A DNA stretch of 10,585 bases from Euperipatoides rowelli (lineage: Eukaryota; Onychophora; Udeonychophora; Euonychophora; Peripatopsidae). The stretch's first letter is position 1; each line of letters begins with the position of its first letter. The stretch lies in NCBI GenBank assembly GCA_003024985.2, contig PXIH01S0003584.1; one strand, given 5' to 3'. The notes beneath the pieces are model-generated. The model was not told the origin of the DNA. It saw only the letters and a list, made by a program, of their open reading frames with translations, and searched no databases. Positions 1 to 7,530 of the stretch are shown here, piece after piece. The position numbers were made by a program, and so were the translations under genes.

Positions 1-54
1 AGGGTTCAAATCCAAGTCATACAAATATATCATAGTCTTAATTACAACCACAAG

Positions 55-210
55 TTAGTTACCGTAAAGACTCGTAGGGTTAATTTTTAGTTTGATATAA
101 TCAGATACTACCGTTCCAAAATTATTCAGTGCCTGCGATTCAAACACTGATGATGGAAGAGAATTCCAAAATTCAATACTTCTCGAGTTAATAAAATGCT
201 TACGAATATT
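55..210 (-). pseudogene. LINE-A C-terminal tail
   Basis: An uninterrupted stretch of about 50 codons ends at a stop at 55-57. It contains SRSIEFWNSLPSSVFESQ, matching the FWNSLP tail found at the end of ORF2 in many CR1/L2/Jockey-type LINEs. This fixes the 3' end of ORF2. The sequence to the left (1-54) would be 3' untranslated region. Confidence 0.8.
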
Positions 211-360
211 AGTTTTATTAAAAAAAATTTTAACTGCAAAATCTATGCAACCTAGAATTTTGTCTTTGATTAATTATAAAATATCCTTTACTGTTAAATT
301 TAATGATTATTTCAGTATACATAAACATCATGCCCAGTTGTAAAAATTTCTGGAACGGAG

Positions 361-558
361 TTAATAATTGTAGGCTATTTTTCTTAGTCTTTGCATATAA
401 GTCAAATTAAAAAAAACATTAATTCGTTTGGTTATATATCTATAAGCATTTTCTACCATTAATTTGTCTCTTTTGTTAACAAAAGTGAAACTTGTAGCAC
501 AGTATGTAAAAATTGGCTGAATGTATGATTTATAAATTATACTAAAAAATTTCAACAT
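361..558 (-). pseudogene. LINE-A post-RT fragment (IYKSYIQPIFTYC segment)
   Basis: This is the longest open piece of the LINE-A region downstream of the reverse transcriptase core. IYKSYIQPIFTYCATSF corresponds to the conserved LINE pattern in which a short helix (IRPVLEY in many elements) follows the thumb domain. The piece before it, reading ALNFDRHAVYIANCMKARF (about 560-630), is the equivalent of the LGV..D..LNW..H segment and sits in a neighbouring frame, so a frameshift separates the two. It is part of the same pseudogene and is not an independent gene. Its ATG is an internal methionine. Confidence 0.75.
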
Positions 559-1297
559 CCATAAATTTGATTGTACTCCTTATCATGCCAAATCTGGCTT
601 TCATACAATTTGCAATATATACTGCATGTCTATCAAAGTTAAGTGCATTATCAATGAAAACTCCTAGATCTTTATATTCAAGTACCTCTTTTAATTCAAC
701 TCCCAGTATTGAATATTTAACAGGATTTTTTTGTTCTCTTAATGTGCATAAATACTGATTTGTCTAAATTAATGGTTAGTCCTAAATCATATATTCTCTG
801 CAGCAAGATACAATCTTCATTATTTTTTATTCCTCGATAAATTTTAATATCATCTGCATACATCAAAAATCTCGAAAAAATTGATATATCCACATCAGAA
901 ACAAAGATATTAAATAATGTGGAGGATAACACACACAGCTCCCTGGGGTAAACCTACCAAAACTCTATGCAAATCAGATACATTATTATGTAATTCAGTA
1001 CAGATATATCTTATCTTAATTAATTGATGGATCCATCGCACAACGAATAACGGAATCCCAAAATTCAACATTTTATTAATTAGTAAATCCACATCTACTG
1101 TGTGATAAGCACAAGAAAGATCTAAAAACACTATATCAGTTATACTTTAAATTCAACATTGGAAGTAATATTGTCAATGAAATTTAATAGGTTTGTATTA
1201 GTAGAATAGTTTTTTCTGAACCCATATTATATTGATTTATAGATAAAATCTCTAAATCTGCAATAAACAAGTTCAATCTAGTAAGGATAATTTTCTC

Positions 1298-1353
1298 TAC
1301 CACTTTTAAGATATAGACCTATTACAAATAGTTCTTCTATCTTAAAAGTGGTA
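1298..1353. repeat. Perfect hairpin 1 inside LINE-A (16-bp stem, 24-nt loop)
   Basis: Positions 1298-1313 are perfectly complementary to 1338-1353, with loop 1314-1337 (tagacctattacaaatag then ttcttc). The stem encodes the ILKVV part of the reverse transcriptase on the minus strand. The loop read on the plus strand gives YRPITNSS, the segment expected just upstream of ILKVV, but here it is inverted relative to the element. Confidence 0.95.
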
Positions 1354-1354
1354 A

Positions 1355-1418
1355 AAAAATCTAGTTAAATCATATAGACCTATTACAAATAGTCCTTCTA
1401 TGATTTAACTAGATTTTT
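1355..1418. repeat. Perfect hairpin 2 inside LINE-A (20-bp stem, 24-nt loop)
   Basis: Positions 1355-1374 pair perfectly with 1399-1418. The loop, 1375-1398, differs from that of hairpin 1 by a single base (c for t), whereas the stem is different. The stem encodes NLVKS on the minus strand, the residues expected just upstream of YRPI. Only one base separates the two hairpins. Confidence 0.95.
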
Positions 1419-1640
1419 CTTTCCCTTTTTATATACAGGTCTAATCAAATTAAGTCGTCATTGACAAGGAATACAACCATAGTATATAGATAATTGTGCT
1501 ACCCTAAAAATAAATTTAGTAAAAAATTTATAACATCTTTTGATTACAAAATTTGGAATTTGTTCCAGGGATACTGATAAGGAATCCTTAAGATTGCTTA
1601 TAATGTCTGTAATTTCTTTTTCTGTGATTTTAACAAATAT

Positions 1641-1660
1641 AAAGTTTTGATCAAAACTTT
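1641..1660. repeat. 20-bp perfect palindrome in LINE-A
   Basis: aaagttttgatcaaaacttt equals its own reverse complement. It lies between the EAFSKYFN block and the next conserved block of the LINE-A pseudogene, 18 bp from the larger hairpin at 1678-1726. Confidence 0.9.
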
Positions 1661-1677
1661 GCTTTTTTGAGTTTTCG

Positions 1678-1726
1678 CTTTAGTAAATATTTTAATAGCC
1701 TAAATCTATTAAAATATTTACTAAAG
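1678..1726. repeat. Perfect hairpin 3 inside LINE-A (21-bp stem, 7-nt loop)
   Basis: Positions 1678-1698 pair without mismatch with 1706-1726 around the loop cctaaat. On the minus strand the first arm encodes the conserved AFSKYFN residues. The second arm is simply the reverse complement and encodes nothing LINE-like, so it is an added copy that breaks the frame. Confidence 0.95.
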
Positions 1727-1979
1727 GCCTCTANGATATCTTTAGACTCAGTTAAAACAACATCATTATCTCCTAAATCATTTCTTACTGTTTTTTTATT
1801 ATTACTAATGTGTCTAAATAAAATATTTCTATTTTTCTTTGCCTTTATAATTAACTCTCCTTAAAATAATTTTCTTTGTTTCTTCAAATTAATATTAACA
1901 CTTGAGGTTTCTCAATTTTTTATATCCTTGAAAATTAACCAAGCACATATCTTTCTTGTATGCTCTAAAAAAGAATATA

Positions 1980-2640
1980 TATTTGACTAAAAATTATTGA
2001 TTAAAGAAATTAGCTAATTCTCTTATTTTCTTAAGCTAAAATATAACAAGAAATTTTTTTTCGTTTTTCGCTCTTGCACATTTAAAAACTAAAATTTCAA
2101 GATTATTTTTATGAATTATTGGTTTATTTTGCAAGCAGAAAAGAGCAGTACTAGATAGATTCATATAACACGTAATATGAAAAACCTTGATGTGCACGGA
2201 TTACACCTTGTGCACCATTCACCCACTATTCCCTATGTGTTTGTGTATCTCATATCTCTAAAATAAATGGAATTAAAATCTACTTTTTTGTTTTTATATA
2301 GTTTTATATGTTTTAAATAATTGTATGTATTTTTCTCCCCATAAAAATTACTTTAAAATTAAAAAAGAAAAATATTTCCAAACACGGTAATATGACGATA
2401 AGCGTTAATGGGATTCTAATGCTAATGTTGCGTACTTTTATCACTAGAGACGCTGTTTTTCATAGACGGTCAGATCGGGGTAAACATCGGATGAGTTCTG
2501 AAAATCTTCTCATAATTATTAATTAAAATAATTTTTAGGTGAAAAATTGCCAGTAAAGACCATGGTTATCAGGGAGAGAGTTGGATGAATAAGAAGGTTT
2601 AGTAAGAGGGTAATAGGAGCAGGTCCTTGCCTGAGTTATA
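1980..2640. other. AT-rich stretch without recognisable content
   Basis: I read both strands and found no conserved LINE endonuclease motif (TETW, GGG, GDFN, SDH), no RNA gene and no long repeat. The part at 2390-2500 is slightly richer in GC. If LINE-A and the fragments at 2647-4565 once formed one element, the endonuclease should lie here and does not. Confidence 0.5.
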
Positions 2641-2646
2641 GTCTCT

Positions 2647-2886
2647 CTAAAGACCGAACCCAAAGAGCCTTGTTAACCATGATGCCTTTCCCTCTTCTTT
2701 TTCCACATTTACCCTACCCTTTTCTATCTTTTTTTTTTCTTTCTTTCCTTGAATATTCTTCTTAGGATTAACTGTTTCTTTTTTTGATGCATTTTCCTCA
2801 CTTTCTGAACCATCTTCTATATCCAACTTGTCTGGCATTGTAAATATTCCATTAGAAGTGGTTACAATTTTATTTTTTCTCTCCAT
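2647..2886 (-). pseudogene. Lysine/glutamate-rich open frame ending in WLTRLFGFGL, unidentified
   Basis: This is a 79-codon open frame that I do not recognise. It begins MERKNKIVTTSNGIFTMPDK, has an acidic patch (DIEDGSESEE, about residues 23-32), then a long Lys/Glu-rich low-complexity middle (about residues 35-66), and ends in the hydrophobic WLTRLFGFGL. Upstream in the same frame, past one TGA, stands KKRKFETPEEE, which looks like a nuclear-localisation patch, so the visible ATG may not be the original start. With the fragments upstream it may be the end of a decayed ORF1 or gag-like protein. An A-rich strand can fake Lys-rich coding, which keeps confidence low. Confidence 0.35.
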
Positions 2887-3992
2887 TAAGGTTAGTGGTC
2901 ACTCCTCTTCTGGGGTTTCAAATTTTCTCTTCTTTTAGATTTAATAAGCAGGGTCTTCAATTATTCCTCTTTTATGTATGAAGAGCCATTACTAACTGAG
3001 TCTATGTTCTCCTGTTCTTCTAATATTGTGTGTCCCCCCAATTTTTGATTCAACGGTTTATTTGTTTTTTTCCTATTGATAATTTTCCAAAATTGTTACT
3101 GTAATATAATTGTCCTGTGATGATTTTCTTGATATTTTATGATTTATTTGGTGCTGTCTATAATTTTTTTATTTTTTTATTTTATTCCTGTTATTTCTTT
3201 ATTTACGATTAAACCTTGTAAGATGGATTTTTTTTAATCTATAGACATAATCTTGATAATAAATGTTTTATTATATTGTCCCCTCCCCCCTGAAGTTTTT
3301 CATTTACTTTTTCTGATTACTTCTTTGGTGCTTAAAACAACTGGCCCTGCATTTCCTTCCATTTCTAATTTTGCACATCTATTTAATTATTTTAAAATTT
3401 TAGTATATTCTAATGATTACTTTTGTACATCTAAAATTACAATCTAAATAATATTTAGATTGATTCTCGATTATCAAGTCATTAATTTGTTCTAGGCTAT
3501 GTTCTGACTTCTTTACTATAATTTAATAAAACCTAATTATTATGAGAGCTTCATCGTCGTAACGTATAGCCTATAGGCCAGCAATACTGCCAGACCCACA
3601 AGGTTAACCAACTCCCGTATAACGGACTATACAGTATGCCAACCAGGTTATGGGCAACACACTATAGCTCGCACCAACACAACACAAAACTGGACAATTT
3701 AAACATTTAACTACAATTCTGTTTTCTTCGTTTTTTTCTGTTAGTCCTCTTCATTTACAATACATTGTCAAAGGCTATCCTCCATTATTGAGATTTATTC
3801 CTTTTTTTTGTCAGATGAGTTTCTCTGCTAGGAACTTGTTCAACAATTTATAGTAATTTTATTTAAACTTGATTGAATTTATTTGTTTTCTGTAGCTTTA
3901 CACTGCCTCATTTCTCCTTCAACAATGGTATCATTATTTTGTTGCTTATGGTCACAATGTCTCAATTAACTTTCTCGTTTAAAACTACTCTG

Positions 3993-4006
3993 CCCCCCCC
4001 CCCCCC
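3993..4006. repeat. Poly-C tract (C14)
   Basis: Fourteen consecutive C residues lie in an otherwise AT-rich region. It is a simple homopolymer, and its exact length is uncertain in draft sequence. Confidence 0.9.
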
Positions 4007-4291
4007 AGTTTGTCCTTAGCATTTTACCTTCTTGTGGTTAGTTTTAAAAAATATTGAGTTAAGCATTTTATACCTAAGCTCCTTTTAATTTTGATTCTTT
4101 TCCTTGCCTTTTTTTCCCTCCGTTTGGCCCCTTCTTGTTCTAGTTTGATACACATTAATAAGTCATTGTAAAATATTAATTTATTCCACGTTCTGCCCTC
4201 CACACAAAAAATTTAATTAATCTTAGGCATTTTAATACAATGACATTTGATAAATATAAAATAAATTACTCATTTACAGATTTGGTGATGT

Positions 4292-4309
4292 TGCTGTATA
4301 TATACAGCA
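4292..4309. repeat. 18-bp perfect palindrome
   Basis: tgctgtatatatacagca is self-complementary over all 18 bases. It lies within the zinc-finger-like fragment of the minus-strand protein remnant. Confidence 0.85.
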
Positions 4310-4634
4310 GGTTTTCCATGTTCTTTGAGATCTTTAGTTAAGCTTCTTTTGTATAAAATAAAATTGCCACATTCTGTTACTGTCATACTGTGCTAGTGTG
4401 CTTTATTCTTCATCCTCCAGCACTTTACCTTTTGTTATCCGATTTTGAATGAGCTGAAAAATCATCCAGTATTTTGTCTTGTGCTGTTTAATTTTTGGCA
4501 AACGCTGCCAAGGTTATTTTCAGCGTTTTTTTTCCTTTTGCAGCTGGCTTAGGTTTGTTTTTGGACAATTATTATTTTTAATTAAATAGGTATTTATTAC
4601 TTATGGAATAGTAATGAATAATTAGAAAAAAATT

Positions 4635-4640
4635 AATTTA
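4635..4640. repeat. Target site duplication, left copy
   Basis: aattta lies immediately outside the left inverted repeat. It is identical and in the same orientation to 6604-6609 on the other side. The flanks are AT-rich, so a chance match is possible but unlikely given exact abutment to both ends. Confidence 0.75.
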
Positions 4641-4964
4641 AGTAGGTGTAATTTTCCGGTTCCAGTTTTAAGTAGGTCAAAGGTCAAGGTCATTCAAATC
4701 CAAGATGGCCGACTTCCGGTTTCATTTTGGCTAGGTTTAAGGGGGTTTTAAGATGGTATTACATCATATGATGCTATATCAAGATGCATTATGGGTAATA
4801 TATGTCCCACAATGCATTTAAAAATACAAGATGGCGACTTCCTGTTCCTAATTTTGCTAGGTTTAGGGGATTTTAAGACCGGAAGTGACATCATCAAGGT
4901 CAAAGTCAAGCTCAAGGTCATTTCAAGGTCAAGGTCATTTTTTTTACTTCTGGTGTGTGTGTGT
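4641..4964 (+). repeat. Left terminal inverted repeat with transcription-factor-like motifs
   Basis: In order this arm contains AGGTCA-A-AGGTCA-AGGTCA (4674-4692), caagatggccgacttccggt (4701-4720), gcattatgggtaatatat followed by tcccacaatgcatt (4786-4818), caagatggcgacttcc (4827-4842), accggaagtgac (about 4878-4889) and a second run of AGGTCA units (about 4897-4937). The same order is kept, inverted, in the right arm. AGGTCA repeats resemble nuclear-receptor sites, aagatggc resembles YY1 sites, acttccgg resembles ETS sites and tcccacaatgca resembles ZNF143/THAP11 sites. These are resemblances to known consensus sequences, not demonstrated binding. Confidence 0.85.
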
Positions 4965-5000
4965 CCTAATAAAGTTGTATTGTGTTACAACTTTATTAGG
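4965..5000. repeat. Perfect hairpin at inner edge of left inverted repeat (15-bp stem, 6-nt loop)
   Basis: cctaataaagttgta (4965-4979) pairs exactly with 4986-5000 around the loop ttgtgt. It begins exactly where homology to the right inverted repeat stops, just after a short gt repeat. Confidence 0.95.
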
Positions 5001-5474
5001 AGTGAATTAAAAATAAATAGATGATCAAAATGGATGTTTATGTTAACTGCATTCATAGCGGTAGCGAGAGATTGTTTCTCCTTATTGCTATATTTAGAGT
5101 ATATGTAACCATCAATAAAATATACGTTGGAATGAATGGGTCTAGCACCGTCAAATTTTTTCTATCTTGTTACTGTGCAGACTCCATAATGCTTGCATTG
5201 AGTAGTCTATATTTGAAATGTATGAAGCTACAATTTATTTCTCTTTAAAAAAAATAAATATAAAATGTATATTACAAATAGACGATTAATCTCTTTGAGA
5301 TTTATGCCGACTTTGTTTTTAAATAAAACAAATTATTCTTTTTTCATTTAATCTTTTATTTTAAAGTCATATAGATAAATCATGTTGTATTTGTCAGTAT
5401 AAATACCTGGAAAGTTACCTATACTTATGTGTAGATTTCTCTCCCCCACTATCGATCGATCATAAACCCATTCA

Positions 5475-5579
5475 GAATAGGTAGGTAACTAAGACCCTTT
5501 TAATATAGTGTGCTGTGTGAGTAGATAGAGAAGTAGAAGTCGAGTCGGCACTTGAAAAAGGGTCTTGGTTACCTATTTA
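5475..5579. repeat. Imperfect foldback within the 1.96-kb element
   Basis: aataggtaggtaactaagac (from 5476) continuing into ccctttt is the near reverse complement of aaaaagggtcttggttacct (5555-5574) and its flanks, with a 3-bp gap and one mismatch. The loop is about 50 nt. It may be a small nested transposon or a structured repeat. No target duplication was found. Confidence 0.6.
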
Positions 5580-5645
5580 TTTTAATGGTAATCGACTGAT
5601 AACGAATCTACATTTTGCTAATTTTTTCTTTGATGATAATTAAAA

Positions 5646-5667
5646 ATATACTGTATATACAGTATAT
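5646..5667. repeat. 22-bp perfect palindrome
   Basis: The sequence atatactgta followed by tatacagtatat is self-complementary over 22 bases. It is low complexity, but exact. It lies between the foldback and the 140-bp tandem repeats. Confidence 0.85.
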
Positions 5668-5700
5668 AGCCTACAGTAAAAAGAGGGGTACTTTAGAAAA

Positions 5701-5953
5701 ATTCATTTACATCTCTTAATGATGACATATGAACTTGAAAATCACTGGGTATACTCTTTTGGGTATATACTACTTCCTTTTTCAAATTTGGAATAGTTAT
5801 GACATCATAACAATCGATTTTAAGTAAGTCACTTTTAGCTATTCATTTACACATGTTTTAATGATGACATATTAAGTTGAAACTTACTAGGTTTAAGGTT
5901 TGGTATATAGACTACCTACGTCATACATATTTGAGTACTTATGATGTCATGGG
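5701..5953. repeat. Diverged tandem repeat, two units of about 140 bp
   Basis: Unit one starts attcatttacatctcttaat (5701) and unit two attcatttacacatgtttta (5841). Both continue with atgatgacat, an aagttga/acttga block, a ggtatata block with actac, and close with a tatgacatcat / tatgatgtcat sequence (about 5798 and 5940). Similarity is clear, but identity is only moderate. Confidence 0.7.
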
Positions 5954-5987
5954 TGGGTAGGGGAAATTGGATAAAAATTGAAAAAAT

Positions 5988-6180
5988 CAAAAAAAAATCT
6001 AAGTTGATGGCACATCGTTTCTGCGCATCCAAGATGGNGGACTTCCGGTCTGACACTTTGAGTTAAAATATCCACCATTTTGAATAAATTAAAAATGTCC
6101 ACCATTTTGAAAAATTAAATTTCCACAAAAAAAAATCTAAGTTATTCGTGCATGTTTCTGTGCACTTCTGGTCTGCCAGC
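5988..6180. repeat. Second direct duplication, period about 135 bp, inside the element
   Basis: aaaaaaatctaagttgatgg with a downstream gtttctgcgca and acttccggtctg (5992-6052) is repeated as aaaaaaatctaagttattcg with gtttctgtgcac and ttctggtctg (about 6125-6175). Between the copies tccaccattttgaa occurs twice (6070 and 6099). One copy carries the fifth aagatgg / acttccgg module and contains an N. Confidence 0.6.
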
Positions 6181-6277
6181 TTGGATTTTGCATGATGGGT
6201 AATGTGTGCTCGAAAATATGGGTGGGTCTTTGACCTTGAAATGATCTTGACCTTTGACCTTGTGTTCAAAAAATTTG

Positions 6278-6603
6278 AAAACACAAACCGGAAGTCGAAA
6301 AATGATCTTGACCTTGAAGTGACCTTGAGCTTGACTTTGACCTTGATATGTCACTTCCGGTCTTAAAATCTCCTAAACCTAGCAAAATTAGGAACAGGAA
6401 GTTGGCCATCTTGGATTTTGCAATGCAATGTGGGAGATATATTACCCATAATGCATCTTAATATAGCATCATATCACATCATACCATCTTAAAAACCCGT
6501 AGCCAAAATGAAACCGGAAGTCGGCCATCTTGAATTTGAATGACCTTGACCTTTGACCTACTTAAAACCGGAAGTGTGTCTGAACCAGAAAATTACACCT
6601 ACT
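6278..6603 (-). repeat. Right terminal inverted repeat
   Basis: This is the inverted partner of 4641-4964. It keeps the triple tgacct run (6541-6559), the accggaagtcggccatcttg module (6513-6532), the cataatgcat block (about 6447-6456), the ggaagttggccatcttgg module (6397-6414), the cacttccgg site (about 6352-6360) and a second tgacct cluster (6309-6344). Further tgacct copies at 6231-6260 lie just inside the repeat. Confidence 0.85.
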
Positions 6604-6609
6604 AATTTA
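6604..6609. repeat. Target site duplication, right copy
   Basis: aattta directly follows the terminal cacctact of the right inverted repeat and matches the left flank exactly. Confidence 0.75.
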
Positions 6610-6750
6610 CATGATTGTCTATCCATTAGAATAAGATTCAGATTCTCCACTGTATTGTTTTATTTTTATTAAGTTATTATTTTTTATTAAATTTGGGCTA
6701 CGTATACCGCATGCCTACCTTTCTATTCTGAAAATAAAATAATCTGACAT

Positions 6751-6764
6751 TAATGTTAACATTA
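6751..6764. repeat. 14-bp perfect palindrome
   Basis: taatgttaacatta is self-complementary. It lies in the AT-rich spacer between the 1.96-kb element and LINE-B. Apart from this and the hairpin to its right I see nothing in 6610-6898. Confidence 0.8.
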
Positions 6765-6808
6765 GCGCCTCTATACGAAAATTTTAATTAATTCTAATTA
6801 TAAGATCT

Positions 6809-6888
6809 TTTGACTTCCATATGAGAATTGTGGCAGTCAATCAAATTGTTTGACTGCCACCTTAAAATTTTAGAGTCAAAGGAAGTCA
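6809..6888. repeat. Nested hairpin just upstream of LINE-B
   Basis: The inner stem gtggcagtcaa (6830-6840) pairs exactly with ttgactgccac (6850-6860) around a 9-nt loop. An outer arm, tgacttcc (6810-6817), pairs with ggaagtca (6881-6888). It sits immediately before the start of LINE-B coding similarity. Confidence 0.85.
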
Positions 6889-7530
6889 TCATCGAATAAT
6901 TATCTGAAAGCCTGTATGTTAACTATTGTTTATGTAACCCTAATCCTGACCGCTTTCCTATTCAAGTATTAATTTCTCATCGTCCTCCCCTTAAATTTTC
7001 AAAATGTGTAAATCGAGTAAAAATTAATAGAAATAACCTGATAAATTGTAATTCTCTGGTTAATCACTATACATTACCCTCTATATCTCTCTTTAATGTA
7101 CGAGCAATTAATAATAAATTTGATCGAGTAACAATTCACCTGACCTAATTGTTCTCACAGAGACCTGGATTTCTACTGAAAGAGTTAAAATGCATGCAAA
7201 TTACAAAATTATAAATCTATCCCTAAAATCAGAAATCGTAGTGACAAAGCCCTTGGTGGTGGCATTTCTTTTTATGCTAAGCTTGATTTCAATATTCAGA
7301 GTTTTCATTTACTGAAAATGAACTTATTGATGTGATTACCACTATAGTTAAACCAAAATATACTCCACGACAGATTTCTTGGATAGCAATTATCGCAGTC
7401 AACATTCTTCCTTGCGACAGTTAACTGAATACCATTATTGACTATATTTCTTATGAAATTGACAGATTATTTTCCATTAACATTAATGCTTGTATATTTT
7501 TATGGGTGACTTTAATCAAATCTGTCTTTC

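Larger units (their letters stand above)
55..1862 (-). pseudogene. LINE-A: decayed non-LTR retrotransposon ORF2 (reverse transcriptase and C-terminal tail)
   Basis: This is a broken reverse transcriptase of a CR1/Jockey-like LINE, the enzyme that copies element RNA at a nicked genomic target. Reading right to left, a linker (about 1862-1679, RHISNNKKTVRNDLG) ends in EAFSKYFN. Next come a thumb-side segment ending in PCQ (about 1640-1458), PVYKKGKKN (about 1370-1420) and VVEKIILTRL (about 1267-1300). Motif A follows as LDLSCAYHTVD (about 1125-1093), then FGIP (1062-1051), LPQG (951-940) and the catalytic YADD (860-849). The last part is a typical tail with EFWNSLPSSV, ending at a stop at 55-57. 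At least five frame changes or stops break it, and motif A has lost its second Asp (FD became YH). No endonuclease is visible upstream, so the copy is probably 5'-truncated or internally deleted. Family assignment below superfamily is uncertain. Confidence 0.88.
2961..4565 (-). pseudogene. Trail of coding-like fragments, unidentified protein remnant
   Basis: Several minus-strand stretches look like pieces of a decayed protein. They are 4565-4425 (KPKPAAKGKKTLKITLAAFA), 4377-4270 (ECGNFILYKRSLTKDLKEH, faintly zinc-finger-like), 4212-4024 (62 codons, basic, with AKRREKKARKRIKIKR), 3522-3400 (SLEQINDLIIENQSKYYLD), 3386-3300 (CAKLEMEGNAGPVVLSTKEV) and 3095-2961 (LGGHTILEEQENIDSV). Each runs to a stop, and the reading frame changes between them. 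Order and strand agree with the open frame at 2647-2886 and with LINE-A further left. A LINE ORF1 is the obvious candidate, but no diagnostic CCHC or RRM motif can be seen. Some pieces may be chance. Confidence 0.3.
4641..6603. mobile_element. 1.96-kb element with long terminal inverted repeats and 6-bp target duplication, Maverick/Polinton-like non-autonomous
   Basis: The left end (agtaggtgtaatttt, 4641) and the right end (aattacacctact, ending 6603) start inverted repeats that align over about 320 bp, roughly 85-90% identical by eye, with a gap of about 13 bp near the tip. The element is flanked on both sides by aattta (4635-4640 and 6604-6609), a perfect 6-bp duplication. Ends of AG...CT, inverted repeats of several hundred bp and 6-bp duplications are the described hallmarks of Maverick/Polinton elements. 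None of their genes (polymerase B, integrase, ATPase, protease) is present, so this would be a non-autonomous derivative. The interior holds a hairpin, tandem repeats and a foldback, but no supported gene. Another superfamily or an unclassified foldback element remains possible. Confidence 0.8.

Noticed and set aside
567-758. Plus-strand open frame of 63 codons
   Set aside because: It lies opposite the LINE-A coding region and has no recognisable motif. It is an antisense shadow.
1298-1418. Repeated 24-nt loops between palindromic sequences as a CRISPR-like array
   Set aside because: There are only two units, the stems differ, and the loop is part of a reverse transcriptase gene. The sequence is animal DNA with no cas genes.
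1667-1864. Plus-strand open frame of 65 codons
   Set aside because: It is antisense to the LINE-A linker and runs through the hairpin at 1678-1726.
2160-2260. gtgcac repeats (cttgatgtgcac and ccttgtgcacc) as a regulatory element
   Set aside because: There are two short copies only, without flanking similarity or a nearby gene.
3253-3447. Plus-strand open frame of 64 codons
   Set aside because: It is hydrophobic without any motif, and the opposite strand holds the more coding-like fragments.
3541-3690. GC-richer patch as a host promoter or RNA gene
   Set aside because: It has higher GC than its surroundings and a gcctataggc palindrome, but no TATA/initiator arrangement, no RNA fold I could justify and no gene downstream that is intact.
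4292-4309. Palindromes as operator sites
   Set aside because: Alternating TA-rich palindromes are common by chance at this composition, and there is no regulated gene nearby.
4791-5248. Two plus-strand open frames of 77 and 75 codons in the 1.96-kb element
   Set aside because: The first is a translation of the inverted-repeat motifs and hairpin. The second has no homology pattern that I recognise and no counterpart elsewhere. I see no evidence that they are genes.
5430-5580. Possible tRNA or other structured RNA gene from the foldback
   Set aside because: No cloverleaf, no A or B box pair and no T-loop sequence was found. A simple foldback explains the pairing.
6063-6354. Overlapping minus-strand open frames of 73 and 70 codons
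   Set aside because: They translate the repeated tgacct and acttccgg units of the inverted repeat. Peptides such as VKIISRSK and VKIIFR come from repeat DNA, not from a protein.
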